Counted from the first letter of the stretch, positions 22,606 to 34,686 are shown. The stretch is DNA of 64,000 nt from Loripinus fragilis (GCA_964019695.1 OZ026514.1:100795845-100859844); one strand, 5' to 3'. Notes: generated by a model from the letters alone, not told the origin. A program made the numbers and translations.

Positions 22606-22646
22606 TAGGTTTCTTCAGTAAAACACTGCACATGGCTAGATTTTAC

Positions 22647-22777
22647 CTTAAGGAGCTGTAAAATTTCCTCTGGCATTTTTCCCATCCTTTTCAAAGTAGG
22701 GTACACATGATAATCCATACATCGTGTTTCCTGGAACTGATCTCCTTTATCTAGCAGTGGTATCAGGGACAACAATC
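22647..22777 (-). CDS. LRPPRC: LRPPRC-like exon 11 of window
   Basis: This 131-nt exon has a weak acceptor (ATGAAAG) and donor GTAAAA. After two bases of a split glycine it encodes 43 residues, including LLSLIPLLDKGDQF and YHVYPTLKRMGKMPEEIL. The second helix pair resembles the LRPPRC stretch TYTDYVIPCF. A MITE with the GTTCATACAGG end begins about 30 nt upstream of the acceptor. Confidence 0.85.
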
Positions 22778-22807
22778 CTTTCATAAATAACAAACAAGAT
22801 ATGCACT

Positions 22808-23215
22808 CAGGGTTCATACAGGCAAATATGAGTAAAACTCAAGGACTTTCAAGGACTCCTCAAGACCTCTCCAACAGTTTTCAAGGACTTAAAGGTAATG
22901 AAAAATACTTATCTAAGCGTTAAAATTCTACTTCCTAAATGCTAGACTGAGATAATGGAGACATTAGTACTGGAAAATTAGTATAAAATTGTTGTGCCTT
23001 TATTTGGTGTAGCACCAAATAAAGGCACAACAATTTTATACTGATTTAGGTCTCTATAAACAGTGCTAAGTCCTACAGAAAATGGTAGAATTCAAGGACT
23101 TTTCCAAGGCTTTTGAGTAATTTTCCAGTACTTTTCAAGGCGGATTTAATTTTCAAGGACTTTTCAAGAAAGCCCTCTAAATTCAAGTACTTTTCAAGAT
23201 ATGAGCCGTGGCATG
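22808..23215. repeat. CAAGGACTTTTCAAGG MITE, copy 1
   Basis: A quasi-palindrome of about 400 bp beginning GGGTTCATACAGGCAAATAT. It has many CAAGGACTTTTCAAGG motifs and a central GCACCAAATAAAGGCAC stem. Other copies are 33860-34250, 41508-41915, 43465-43870 and 52770-53270, with a partial at 59130-59245. Confidence 0.88.
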
Positions 23216-23443
23216 TGATTTCCAACAATGTGGCATTTTGACAAGTGTAGCCTCAGACGAGCCTGTGCAGCCTACTTTAAATCTAATTCTCCAAATGATG
23301 TTCGGTCAGTAGCTTAACAGTCATGGAATATTCAAGAGGTTAGCAAAGTCTCTGATCAGACTGCGTGTATGCGCAGGCTGGTCTGAGGCTTTGCTGGTCT
23401 CACATACCACATTGTTGGAAATCTCATGCCGCAGCTCATATGC
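23205..23443. repeat. CCAACAATGTGG inverted-repeat element
   Basis: GAGCCGTGGCATGTGATTTC then CAACAATGTGG at the left is mirrored by CCACATTGTTGGAAATCTCA at the right. Another copy lies at about 46712-46945. Confidence 0.75.
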
Positions 23444-23837
23444 ACTTGTAGCAAATATAGATATACTTTCCAAAAAGGGAATAACAAAGGTGCTGATCAG
23501 TCTGCACAGATGCGCAGACTGGTCTGCACCTTTTTTGTTCGCAAATCCCCGAAGACAGGCTTTCTCACGTCGAGGCCCACATGACAGTTGGGGATAAATG
23601 GCAGCATTGACAATTAAACTAGAGATATAAGAAAACTACACAAGTAGCCAAATGGGCAACGATCGCTCACCATGGAGCAAGCATAACGTTTGGAGACACC
23701 ATTATTTACGATGCTCAAAGGCAGGTAACTCTGAACTTGACACAGTGACCAGAAATTAATTCAAAAAACATAAGATGCTATGCCAGTTCTAGTTATCTGC
23801 AAGTTTAAAAAGATCTGAATAAAATTGCAGATTTGTT

Positions 23838-24035
23838 TGTTTGATTGATTTGATTCTTTACGTCCCATCAACAATCTTTCAGTTAAACAGGGATGGGCCT
23901 TCCTGGGTTGAACCAGTACAAAGCTAGGATTTATGTTCTTGCTCAAGGACACAACGCAGTGACGCCGGTGAGGCTTGAACTTGCGGCCCTTCGGTTTGAG
24001 TCAAGCACTCTACCACTCAGCCATTGCGCTCCCTA
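23838..24035 (-). repeat. SINE family 1, copy 3
   Basis: Minus-strand copy with a complete tRNA-like head and a tail GTTGATGGGACGTAAAGAAT. Confidence 0.86.
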
Positions 24036-24039
24036 AAAA

Positions 24040-25620
24040 AATCTTGAAATGATTGTATGTTTGAACGGATGCTCCTCTACAGTGTAACTGTAAGAGTTAT
24101 CCCCCCTCCTCCCCATGGGTCACAGTACATGCTCGAAGAGTATGGAGGACAATTTCTATCCAAGGTTGACACAGCTATCCAGGCTGGATATTCCACATAG
24201 ATTTATACTGAACAAAAGTGAAAACGCTACACTACAATTATCTATATTTTGTGAGAAAGTATTGGACAAAAAGTATTTACTAAAGCTTAGTAATGTTTCC
24301 TAGACATCCAGCAACCGATCCCTCGAAACTCCACTAATTTGTCTCGTTTGATGTCTGAGTTATGCTCCTTTAAGTGTTTAAAGCTTTATTCACTGAATTT
24401 TGCTATTGCGCATGTGCAAATTAAATTGTTTTGCTTATCAAAATTGGTCATAATTGTGTTGCATAAAAACACAAGAAAACTGATTTATCACTTGAAACAA
24501 GCTCAGAAATCAATTTCGAATTTATCAAATTTGTAAAAACTTGAAAATTGTCTCCCTTTGACAAAAACAAATAGGGATTATTAAACGTTTGGTAATCTTC
24601 GATTTATCACGATTTTCGACAATTTTCTTTTGCCAAATCAGGTAGACCTCTCAGCACATTGTTTCTAACATTTCTCGACTAGTAATGTCCTCATACGAAG
24701 ACGCAACAACACATTGATTTTCCTATGGAGATTTCAGTGTTAAAATTTCAAACTTGGCATTTTGATGGAAAACCCGCTTTTTAAGATTGCTTTTCTAAGC
24801 GATCAAAACACACTTTAGATAAGTCTTTCACATTTCTGGTTGTCACATGTCTAGACTACCATTTTGTGCAGTCGGACCTCGTAGGTAGTGGATTTCTGAA
24901 GGCCTAAACTGTGTGAGATGTGTGTTCAAATTTGCAACCTGAAAAATTGGACCCCTGTCACATTTAAATGGCTTTCATGTGTTTCCTCGTGACAACATCT
25001 GTAAAACTTTTACTGTTATGCATTACCCAGTATTTGAACATTAAACACCAGGGGTTGAGTATAAAAGCCTGAGGTTCTTAGAAAATGTCTACTTGTCTTA
25101 TGCATTCAAACCTCTCAACAGCTAAACACTGGGAAAACTTTCATGATTTTTTCAATACTTCCCCAAAAGTTTTTCTTCAAATTTGGCACAGAGGTTTTTT
25201 GGTATGCACATTAAACATATGCAAAAAATTAGATTTCAATTCTGATCAGAAATACCATTTATGGAAAAAAAAATATAACTGTCTGCTACAAAATTCAAAT
25301 TTACCACTGTTAGATAAACCCCGCCTACTTAGAGGTCATAACCTGTTGATCAGCCACTAGAGGTAAGCCAGACAGTGAGTCAGCACAAGCTAAGAAATCT
25401 GACATATGGCTGGTAATCCATCAGCTGATTTTGGCATTATTTCCATTGAAACTTACTACAAAAACACAATCATGATCCCAACAAAATTAATTTAGCATTG
25501 GTTTTGTTTATACCTGACATCAAACCTTTTGGTTATTTCACAAGTAATCATGCACTATAATTTTCTTGAAATACCACACTCACAAAAAGTAGTCTGCTGT
25601 TTGTTGTCTGCTGATTTAGT
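24040..25620. other. Intron, largely unique sequence
   Basis: The longest frame is 91 codons (25085-25360) without recognisable homology or splice support. I see no strong repeat, RNA gene or exon here. Confidence 0.5.
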
Positions 25621-25634
25621 TTAGAAACCCCCTC

Positions 25635-26165
25635 AAAAATGTTTGTGGATTCGGATCAGAATGCTCCTGTAGGATCAGTCTGATCTTGGTCAACACTGTT
25701 TGCTCCCATATTTACACAAGTCAAATAATGCTCGGACCCAAAATAAAACTGGGTCCGAGAACAATGTTAGCAAAAATATGTAACAGATAACTTTTGCAGA
25801 CAGCATCTTTTAGATGATTTTTGCAGGCACTTTATAGGTTAAATCATATCAGCAATTACTTCCAACTGTGAACTTACAAACATTTCTGACTCTTTGTAAA
25901 TAAACTAGGCATGAATAAAAGATAATTCTCAGATACAGTTACAGCCTTGGAATTTATGACTGGTCTGTTTTAGCTGGACGGTTGTATAATAAACAAGGGT
26001 GATCAAGTTCTTTATTTTAATTATACTTTTTGTTTTCTCAACAAAGCTAAACTTCAGACTGGAATTTTTTTCATGAAAGCTAACAATATATAACCTAGAC
26101 CAGACTGCTCTTAAGGAAACAGTCTGATCTAGGTCCATATTGTTTGCAACATTCGCTACCTTAAA
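25635..26165. repeat. Two CAGTTTGGATCCAGATCAG-type MITEs
   Basis: Short palindromes at about 25640-25710 and 26090-26160 have ATCAGAATGCTCCTGTAGGA- and GACCAGACTGCTCTTAAGGA-type centres. Confidence 0.65.
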
Positions 26166-26689
26166 AAACATAAGCTTATGGGTGAGCAGAGGACAAAAGT
26201 CATGACTGGCAGGTCAGACTCGTAAGAATGATTTATAGTGAAAAACACACACAATTTGTGAAATAAATTTAGATTTATTTAGAAAAAGAAGAATCGGAGC
26301 TTCTGAGTACCAGGTTAGTCAAACATTTACTTATCCATTGCTTAAGCACATGGCTAGTGTTTACACTCCTTAGTTGTCAGATTCCATTGATAAGCCCTGC
26401 CTTTCTTGTAAAACTATCTTAATTGCAAAAGTACCGTTTCAGCACATAGGGTCCGGGGTTTAAGATACACTTTCATTTGCATTCTTGGTTTGCATAATTT
26501 TGTATATAGATGGCAAACAATTCAGGAGTAGCGTTTTCACTTTTGTTAAGTAGATTTCAATGTCACTGGAGTGTAAAAAGTAGGTAAAGGACATCAGATC
26601 ACAATGTGTGCTGGAAGGAAGAGCCAGATGGAAGGCTTATTTTCTTCATTGTGTGGTTCATGGTGTAACCCTAAGATTTTACCACCTAG

Positions 26690-26910
26690 TACCCTGAAAA
26701 TATTTTCTCATGGTTGAAATTCAAATTTTAAAATTGGCAGGATGGCTACAAAAATGGATAATTTAAAGTTAAAATGATTAATGGTGTTTAGATAATCTGA
26801 AAACTAATCAAAAAGGCTATTATAATCTCCTTAATTCAGCATTTTAAGGCTGACTTTCTGTGGAAAGTCAGCCTCAAAATCCTGAATTCAGGATTAATCC
26901 TGAAAACTTT
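26690..26910. repeat. GGCTGACTTTC palindrome MITE
   Basis: TTTTAAGGCTGACTTTCTGT and its inverse form the core, ending with GAATTCAGGATTAATCCTGA. A close copy is at 60480-60720 and a partial at 33735-33800. Confidence 0.75.
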
Positions 26911-27054
26911 CAACCATGTTTTCTTCCAAATTTGAGGTAAAAGTGAAAATGAGCAGAAAATTACAATGAAAAAGAAAATTCCACTTTGAATAATCTTTCT
27001 TAAATATTTGAAGAAAAATAACTTAAAAGAGTTAACCAAAACTCTTTGCCTCCT

Positions 27055-27145
27055 GATAACTTTAGCACACAGTTTGGATCCAGATCAGGCCAGACACAAT
27101 GTTCGGCCTGATCTGGATACAGACTATTTGATACTATGATAGTAT
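27055..27145. repeat. CAGTTTGGATCCAGATCAG palindrome MITE, copy
   Basis: ACAGTTTGGATCCAGATCAG with centre GGCCAGACACAATGTTCGGCC, then the inverse. Confidence 0.82.
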
Positions 27146-27298
27146 TCCTGAAAGAATTTTTCCAAAAAGTTGATTTTGAAAAAAATCAGCAGACGACAAG
27201 GGAGCATGAAAAATTTCCCAGGGGGCAAAGAGTTAAAATGCATATAGCTTGACTGTGTATTCCAGTGAATTTTTAATGTCTGCTTTCTGAAGAATATT

Positions 27299-27740
27299 GT
27301 TTGCTTGATTTGATTCTTTAGGTCCCACCAACAATCTTTCAGTTATGTAGGGACGGGTCTTCCTGGGTTGAACCAGTACTAAGCTAGGATAAATGTGACT
27401 TGCTCAAGGACCACAAGGTAGTGATGCCAGTGAGGCTCGAACCCGCGGCTCCTCAGTCTCGAGTCAAGCACTCTACCACTGAGCCACTGCGCTCCCTAAC
27501 CTCAGGTTGTAACCACAACAAAACACTTATTTAATTTGGGAGCGCAGTGGTTCAGTGGTAGAGTGCTTGACTCGAGACCAAGAGGCCGCAATTTCGATCC
27601 TCACCGGCGTCACTGCGTTGTGGTCCTTGAGCAAGACACATTTATCCTAGCTTAGTATTTGTTCAACCCAGGAAGACCTGTCCCTATATAATTGAAAGAT
27701 TGTTGATGGGACATAAAGAATCAAATCAAACAAACAAAAC
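27299..27740. repeat. Head-to-head pair of SINE family 1 copies
   Basis: A minus-strand copy (27299-27496) and a plus-strand copy (27538-27740) face each other with their tRNA heads about 40 bp apart. Both are near full length. Confidence 0.88.
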
Positions 27741-27830
27741 CACAACCAAACACTTATTTAATTTGGCCTAACGCAGTAAGATCAAAATCCTCTTTTAGTT
27801 GCAGCTTTGAAAAAGTTTTAGCTTTGTTAC

Positions 27831-27900
27831 CTTCAAGATCTCCTTTGTTCCCATAGTACTTGACAGCTGGTATAAGATACTCCACCTTTTCCATCTCTCT
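27831..27900 (-). CDS. LRPPRC: LRPPRC-like exon 10 of window
   Basis: This 70-nt exon has acceptor TTTCATAG and donor GTAACA. It has 23 codons (REMEKVEYLIPAVKYYGNKG then DLE) and one base of a split glycine. It corresponds to the LRPPRC helix with PHYFWPLLVG. A partial copy of this exon together with its acceptor lies at 28471-28551. Confidence 0.87.
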
Positions 27901-27930
27901 CTATGAAAGAAACCAGGTCCCGAGGTTATT

Positions 27931-28250
27931 TAGGGGACAACTGTATTCAAAATTTTCATTTGGGGAGGTATATCCTTGGATATACAGTCAGAAATTTAGT
28001 TTTACGGCAACTCAAGAGCGGCGCCGTAAAACGTGATTTCCGAACGTATATCCGATGATATACTTCCCCAAATGAAAATTTTGAATATTGTTATCCACAT
28101 TCTAATGCACTTCTGCAGTTTCGCCTCAAATTGGAGCGTTGGAAGCCGCATAAAGCCTCATGTTACCAACGAGACGTGACGTAATTAATGACGTCAAACT
28201 ATTTCTGACAGTATATCGCAGGATATACTGTCGCAAATTTTAGCCTAATC
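27931..28250. repeat. GTATATCC palindromic element
   Basis: CAAAATTTTCATTTGGGGAG then GTATATCCTTGGATATAC at the left is mirrored by GTATATCCGATGATATAC then CCCCAAATGAAAATTTTG near 28085. A related AGTATATCGCAGGATATACT palindrome follows at 28210. Confidence 0.75.
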
Positions 28251-28470
28251 CAATCAGACGCCGTGTTACAAAAATCAAGAGCATTAGAATAAACCTTTTA
28301 ATGCTCAACTCAACTGAGCACGAAATTTCAACTGCTCATAAAAACCAAAATACCAACAAGTAAAGAAGTTATTTTGTTTTCAGTCTCTCAGATGGTGTAT
28401 TTATCATGCTAATAAATGTTAAAATGCCAACAGTTGTTGGCATTTAAACAATTATGAGCAGGATAAATTT

Positions 28471-28551
28471 CCCATAGTACTTGATAGCTGGTATAAGATA
28501 CTCCACCTTTTCCATCTCTCTCTATGAAAGAAACCAGGTCCCAAGGTTATT
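28471..28551 (-). pseudogene. Partial copy of LRPPRC-like exon 10 with its acceptor
   Basis: These 81 bases duplicate 27850-27930 with only a couple of differences. The copy includes the splice acceptor (TTTCATAG) and the first 51 nt of the exon, still open in frame, with one visible valine-to-isoleucine change. It lacks the exon's 3' end and donor. It sits upstream of the real exon in the transcript and is probably not used. Confidence 0.85.
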
Positions 28552-28552
28552 A

Positions 28553-28728
28553 AAGAAATAGATCAGCTCCAGCAGTGAATTGTTGAGTAGTAATTCACTG
28601 CTTGGAGGTCAGTTGTAAAGAAGATCAAATTACAAGGGCGCAGCATGAGTGATTTATCTTCGTACAACTGACCGACAAACAGTGAATTATTACTCAACAA
28701 TTCACGCACTGGAGCTGATCTATTTCCA
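28553..28728. repeat. Hairpin MITE with AAATAGATCAGCTCCAG arms
   Basis: GAAATAGATCAGCTCCAG then GTGAATTGTTGAGTA at the left is mirrored at the right end; the centre contains GGTCAGTTGTA and its inverse. Confidence 0.8.
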
Positions 28729-29899
28729 ATCTAACACAAATAAACGACGAAAAACCATTCGAAGTCTTCAGCTTCTTCCAACTTTCTGCCATTGCACAGA
28801 AGAACTCCGGCCAATACTTAGACTACGTGGAATAACTTTACATGTAATTGTCACGTCTTTCGAGCGTAAAAACAACGTTACACCGTCTAATGCCATGAAT
28901 GACCTCATTTTCCAGTGATGTCAGCTATCACACACTTTAGCTGTGAACTATTGTCCAATATATCCCAGCTTGTTACTGTCGGCTCTATAGGCAAGGTGTG
29001 TTAGAATAAACCTTTTTATGCTCAACAACTAAGCACGAAATTTCAACTGCTCATAAAACTCAAATACCGACAAGTAAAGAAGTTATTTTGAAGTTAGAAG
29101 TTATTTTGCTTTCAGTCACTCAGATGGTGTTTTTATCATGCTAATAAATGTTAAAATGCCAATAATTGTTGGCATTTAAACATTTATGAGCAGGAAAAAA
29201 TTTCGGGCTCAGCTGAGTTGAGGATGAAAAAAGTTTTATAACCTCGAAGCCAGGCCCAAGGTTATAAAACTTTTTTCATACTCCACTCAACTGAGCATGA
29301 AATTTTAACTGCTCATAAAATTTAAAATGCTCAAAAAAAAAAAGATTTTCTTTGCTTTCAAACTCTCAGATGATGTATTTATCATGCTTATAAATGTTAA
29401 AATGCCAACAATTGTTGGCATTTAAACATTTATTAGCAGGTTAAATTTCAGTCTCAGCTGAGTTGGGCATGAAAAAAGTTTTATATAACATCTGGGCCAA
29501 GGAGTAGATTGTAATTTGTAACATATACTCATGCTAAAAAAAAGAAGGCCTCCCTGAGCTTTGTATAAGGTTCGTGTAATTTGCATAGTAATCTGGGGAT
29601 CACATTCAGGCCAACGCTTATATATGCAGATGAAGTCTTTCACCCACATGTCCTCTGGCAGACAATTCTCATGAAATATCATTCCTTATTTCTTTCGAAA
29701 ATTAGGAAAGATGTCGAAAAATTTGTCGTCTGCTGCAGTCGTGATTGGCGCTTAAAGGGTTAATATTGAGAACCCACAAACAGTAATTTGCTTAGCATTG
29801 AAGACCAAGATGAAATGCAGTGACACAGGCATTACATAGAGGATATTCTGATATTCTAAATCGCTCATCTGAGTTTTGTTTAAAGCTTACATATAGGTT

Positions 29900-31105
29900 T
29901 CTGTTGGGACCTGACCATGTCCCAGGTGAAACCTGGGGCGGGGCCATTTTAGCCCCAGGGGCATGATCTGAACAAACTTGGTAGAGGTCCACTAGGTGAT
30001 GCTACATACCAAATATCAAGGCTCTAGGCCATATGGTTTTAGACAAGAAAATCTTTTCATGTTTTTCACTATATAGGCCTATGTAAAATGTGTGGGGGCA
30101 TTTTGACCCCAGGGATTTAATTTGAACAAACTTGGTAGAGGTTCACTAGGTGATGCTTCATACTAAATATCAAGGCTATAGGCCTTGTGATTTCAGACAT
30201 GAGATTTTTTCATGTTCCTCTCTATATAAGCCTAAGTAAAAGATGTGACCCCTGGGGCAGGCCTTTTTTGACCCCTGGGGCATAATTTGAACAAATTTGG
30301 TAGAGGTCCACTAGGTGATGCTACATACCAAATATCAAGGCTCTAGGCCTTATGGTTTCAGGTTAGATCATATACAATGTTTTTCCCTATATAAGCCTAT
30401 GTAAAATATGTGACCCTTGGGGTGGGGCGGTTTTTTGGCCCCAAGGGCATAATTTGGACAAACTTGGTAGAGGTCCACTAGGTGATGCTACATACCAAAT
30501 ATCAAGGCTCTAGGCCTTATGGTTTCAGATAAGAAGATGATTTTTTCCATTTTTTCCCTATACAAGCCTATGCAAAACATGTGACCCAAGAGGCGGGGAC
30601 ATTTTTTGGCCCCAGGGGCATTATCTGAACAAACTTGGTAGAGAGTTACTCGGTCATGCTACATACCAAATATCAAGGCTTTAGGCCTGAAGGTTTCAGA
30701 CAAGAAGATTTTTTCATGTTTTCCCTATATAAGCCTATGTAAAACATGTGACCCCAGGGTCGGGCCAATTTTGGCAAACTTGGTAGAGGTCCACTAAGTG
30801 ACGCTACATACCAAATAACAAGGCTCTAGGCCTTATGGTTTCAGATAAGAAGATTTTTAAAATTTTCATCTTGAAAATCTATTTGAGCCTGTTTGAACTA
30901 GATATGCAATGGGCCGTAACCATTGAAGAATTTTTAAAGAGGGCCATATAAGGATCATTCTTACCAAGTTTGGTCAAAATCCTGCCAGTAGTTTAGGGAA
31001 GATTCCTTTGAAGCAATTGTTGATGACGCTGGACACACGCTGCACGTCGGACATCCAACGATGAAAGTAGCTCACCGTGAGCCAATGGCTCAAGTGAGCT
31101 AAAAA
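29900..31105. repeat. ~170-bp tandem array element
   Basis: Six or so units of the same family as 15060-15990 (GGTCCACTAGGTGATGCTAC) end with GCCAATGGCTCAAGTGAGCT. The body includes GGGCCATATAAGGATCATTC, as in the 21.7-kb element. Confidence 0.88.
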
Positions 31106-31264
31106 CATCAGAAAAAGTCAAATTGGTTCAAACCTGACACTTCATGTTTGGGCAAATTCTAGCAGAAAAAAGAGGAAATCCTCTAAAGAGAAAGATTCTC
31201 ATCCCTGCATTTTTCCAGGGGGTGTCCAGACCCCTGCCCCCTCCCAACCCCCCTTTAAACTTAC

Positions 31265-31302
31265 CTCAGTGTTCAGATGTTTATATAACTCTACAATATA
31301 TT
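31265..31302 (-). CDS. LRPPRC: LRPPRC-like micro-exon 9 of window
   Basis: This is a 38-nt micro-exon with acceptor TTTCAG and consensus donor GTAAGT. Two bases complete a glutamate and are followed by 12 codons, YIVELYKHLNTE. The frame is fixed on both sides by the neighbouring exons. There is no other evidence of its own, but the splice sites and phase agree exactly. Confidence 0.8.
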
Positions 31303-31329
31303 CTGAAATAAAATAAACCAGTACATATA

Positions 31330-31745
31330 GTTAAACCTGCGTAAAACAACAAAACAAGATCTTAGTTTTAATAATGACAAATGGTAGCTTAATGAACGTC
31401 AAAAGTATTGCAGAATGCTCCCCTTGGAGCATTCTGCAATACTTTTGACCTGCATTCAGAGATAATCGGTCTTGAAAACCAGTTTACAGTCTATTTGAGA
31501 GTGGCCGTTTTACACAGGTTTTACTGTATAGGCATACATAGCTACCTAAATGACCACTCAAAAATAGACAAAAAAGAGATCTTAATGACAAATGGTAGCT
31601 TAATGAGGGTTGAAAGTATTGCAGAATGCTCCCCTTGGAGCATTCTGCAATACTTTTGACCTGCAATCAGTGATAAATGGTCTTGAAAACCACTTTTCTG
31701 TCTATTTGAGAAAGGCCATTTTACACAGGTTTTACTGTATAAGCA
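31330..31745. repeat. Two tandem GCAGAATGCTCC palindrome MITEs
   Basis: Two copies (about 31330-31538 and 31520-31745) each have centre GCTCCCCTTGGAGC and end GTTTTACTGTATA. Confidence 0.87.
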
Positions 31746-31829
31746 TACATAGCTAACTAGTGGGACTAGAGGCCTAAACATTTGTCTGATCTTTCATCTA
31801 TGTCCTTACTTTATATATGTGTGAGCAGC

Positions 31830-32200
31830 GAAGGCTCTGGCAAGACTGCATGGATGTGTAGGTTGATATGATCTTACATTGATCACATATGGGCAGCAAT
31901 GGGAGAACACCTGCCTTTATTATTCGCTTCCTGGAAAGTATCAAATTAAAGCTTGGGCAGCAATGGGAGAACACCTGTCCGCGGTTTCCGACCAGATCAC
32001 ACAAAAACCCGCTTGTACAGCTACAAAGACTAGCTAAAGTAGTGAAATTTGACTTGTAACAAGCTTTCATGTGATACTTTCCAGGAAGCGAATAATAAAG
32101 GCGCTGACCTGTCTGCATGGATGTGCAGGCTGATCTACGCCTTTGTTGTTTGCATACCCCTAAAGACAGGTTTTCTCGGGTTGAGGCCCATATGGTTTAA
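31830..32200. repeat. Palindromic repeats with GATACTTTCCAGGAAGCGAA
   Basis: CGCTTCCTGGAAAGTATCA near 31926 and its inverse near 32080 delimit an inverted repeat. A related segment with AAAGACAGGTTTTCTC follows. The same motifs appear near 10960, 23485 and 34330. Confidence 0.65.
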
Positions 32201-32439
32201 GTACCAAAATTCAATGAACTGGCTCAAATGATGAGCCTTACCTAATTGCATGCTGGTTAATTTTGCTTGTTAATTTTTGTCTGCCATTTTTTTTTTTCAA
32301 ACAAAACTTTTTTCAAAAAATTCTGCCTGTAAATATAAGGCTATAAAAAATACTTGTGTTTCAGAAGACCCTTGGCTTTTAATTTCATACCAAAGTCGGT
32401 CTGTTGTCCATCTGTCTGTCCCTCCGTCTATGCTTGCGT

Positions 32440-33170
32440 CGGTCACATTTCTTGTATATGTATCTCCTCCTAAACCGTTAGATGAAGCAACTTCAAACTT
32501 TGCAGCTGAATAGGTCACATGATGTAGAGGGTACTGGGAAACATTTTGTGTTACCTTGACCCCAAGGTCAAGGTCAAATAATGTATTTTCTTGTAAATGT
32601 ATCTCAACCTAAACAGTTAGACATAGCAACTTCAAACATTGTAGCTGAATAGGTCACATGATGTAGAGGGTACTGGGCAACATTTCTTGTGACCTTGACC
32701 CCAAGGTGAAAGAGTGTATATTCTTGTAAATGTATCTCCTCCTAAACCATTAGATGTAGCAACTTCAAACTTTGTAGCTGAATAGGTCTCATGGTGTAGA
32801 GGGTATTGGCCAACATTTTGTGTGACCTTGCCCCAAAGGTCAAGGTCAAATGATGTATTTTCTTGTAAATGCATCTCCTACTAAACCTTTTGACGTAGTA
32901 ACTTCAAACTCTGTAGGTGCATAGGTCATATGATGTAGAGGGCACTGGGCAACATTTCATATGACCTTGAAGGTCACGGTCAAATAATGTATTTTCTAGC
33001 AAAAATCATGGGATGTAGCAACATCAAACTTTGCTGGTGCATAGGTCACACGATGTAGAAAGTACTGGGCATTATTTAAAGGTCAAAAGTGAAATAATGT
33101 ACTTTCTTGTAAATGCATCTCCTCCTTAACTGTTGGATGTAGCAACTTCAAACTTTGTAGATGCTTCGGT
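32440..33170. repeat. ~130-bp tandem array containing TCAAGGTCA
   Basis: About five and a half units with AATGTATCTCCTCCTAAACC, GCAACTTCAAACTTTG, AATAGGTCACATGATGTAGA and GACCTTGACCCCAAGGTCAA. Units lose identity toward the right. Confidence 0.9.
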
Positions 33171-33389
33171 TAGATCAAAAGCGGGAATTTGCGATGGTAT
33201 ACCATCGACAGAAGTCTAGTCTCAAATTTATGGAATATCAAAGGGTTCCGGCTACTGTATCTTCACTGTTATAAATAATTATCATGTATATCAACTTGTT
33301 AAATACTTTACTGCATCATTTTTAGATCTTCTGAAATTGCAAATGCCCCCAAATGGAAACATTTTTCACAGTCACTAAGAGAATAATAA

Positions 33390-33720
33390 TAAAGGGACTG
33401 ATAAGCAATATGTGGCTGTTTTGTTTTTGTTACACAATACAACCTAATACTATCAAGCTTTGTACCAAACTTTAGAATCCTAAGTCAAGTAGTTGCTGAA
33501 AAATTGTTGACAGAAAAGTAACCGATAAGCAATATGTGGCTGTTTTTTTTTGTTACACAATACAACTTATCACTATCAAGCTTTGTACCAAACTTTAGAA
33601 TCCTAAGTCAAGTAGTTGCTGAGAAACTGTTGACAGAAAAAAAGCTTACAAACAGACAAACATAGTTACAGAAAAGGCAAAAACTATACATTCCAATATA
33701 CTTTGTATGCCAGTGGTATA
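33390..33720. repeat. Short tandem relative of the 16-17.8 kb array
   Basis: Two units of GATAAGCAATATGTGGCTGT and CAAGTAGTTGCTGA end in ACAGAAAAGGCAAAAACTAT and a TATACTTTGTA tail, as at 17755. Confidence 0.85.
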
Positions 33721-33859
33721 ATCAGAGAACCAATATAATCTGCTTAACTGAGTTTTCTGAGGCTGACTGTCTTTGGAAAATTAGCTCCGAAATGTTGAAT
33801 TCAGAAAATGCTAAAAGCTACTAAAGAATGGACACCCAAAGACATAAGTAAACTATTTC

Positions 33860-34250
33860 AAGGTTCATACATGCAAGGTTGTGTAAAATTCAAGGACTTT
33901 TCAAGGACTTCTATAAGACTTTCCTACTGTTTTCAAGGACTGAAAACTAATGAAAAATACTGATTTACATGTTAAAATTCTACTTCGGAAATGGTAGAGT
34001 CCATTACTAAAGATATTAATTTTAGAAAATTAGTATAAAATTGTGATGCCTTTATTTGGTGCAGCATAAAGGCACCACATTTAGGTCTCCAAAAACAGTG
34101 TTGAATCCTCCTGTAAATGGTAAAATACAAGGACTTTTCAAGGCATTTGAATGTTTTTCAAGTACAATTTCAAGGCAAATTTAATTTTCAAGGACTTTTT
34201 AAGACAGTCCTGTATATTCAAGTACTTATCAAGCCTGTGTGAACGCTGCG
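33860..34250. repeat. CAAGGACTTTTCAAGG MITE, copy 2
   Basis: Full-length but lacking part of the central stem (GGTGCAGCATAAAGGCACCA). Confidence 0.86.
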
Positions 34251-34492
34251 CTTAGGTAAGCTAAAAAGAGATGCTTATTTTAACATATATAATATATATT
34301 ATGTATAGTGTCTTTAAAATGGGTCTTGATGTGAGAAAACCTGTCTTCCAGGGTTTGTGAACAACAAAGGCGCAGACCAGCCTGCGCATAAACCCAGTCT
34401 GATAAGCACCTTTGTCATTTGCTTACTGGAAAGTATCATAACAAAACTTGCTCCAAGCCAAATCTCACTATGCTAGCAAGTCTCTATAGCTG

Positions 34493-34686
34493 ATTTGTTT
34501 GATTTGATTCTTTACGTCCCATCAACAATCTTTCAGGTATAAAGAGACGGGTCTTCCTGGGTTGAACCAGTACTAAGCTAGGAATAATGTTCTTGTTCAA
34601 GGACACAACGCAGTGACACCATTGAGGCTTGAACCCGCGGTCCTTCGGTTTCGAGTCAAGCACTCTACCACTGAGCCACTGCGCTC
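34493..34686 (-). repeat. SINE family 1, copy 6
   Basis: Near-complete minus-strand copy ending at GAGTGGAGCGCAGTGGCTCA. Confidence 0.87.

Larger units (their letters stand above)
28285..29490. repeat. Cluster of CAACAATTGTTGGCATTT MITEs
   Basis: At least three copies share AATGTTAAAATGCCAACA with the palindrome, TTTATGAGCAGG, and CAACTCAACTGAGCACGAAA. Further copies lie at 41250-41480, 51490-51730 and 52265-52380. Confidence 0.82.
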
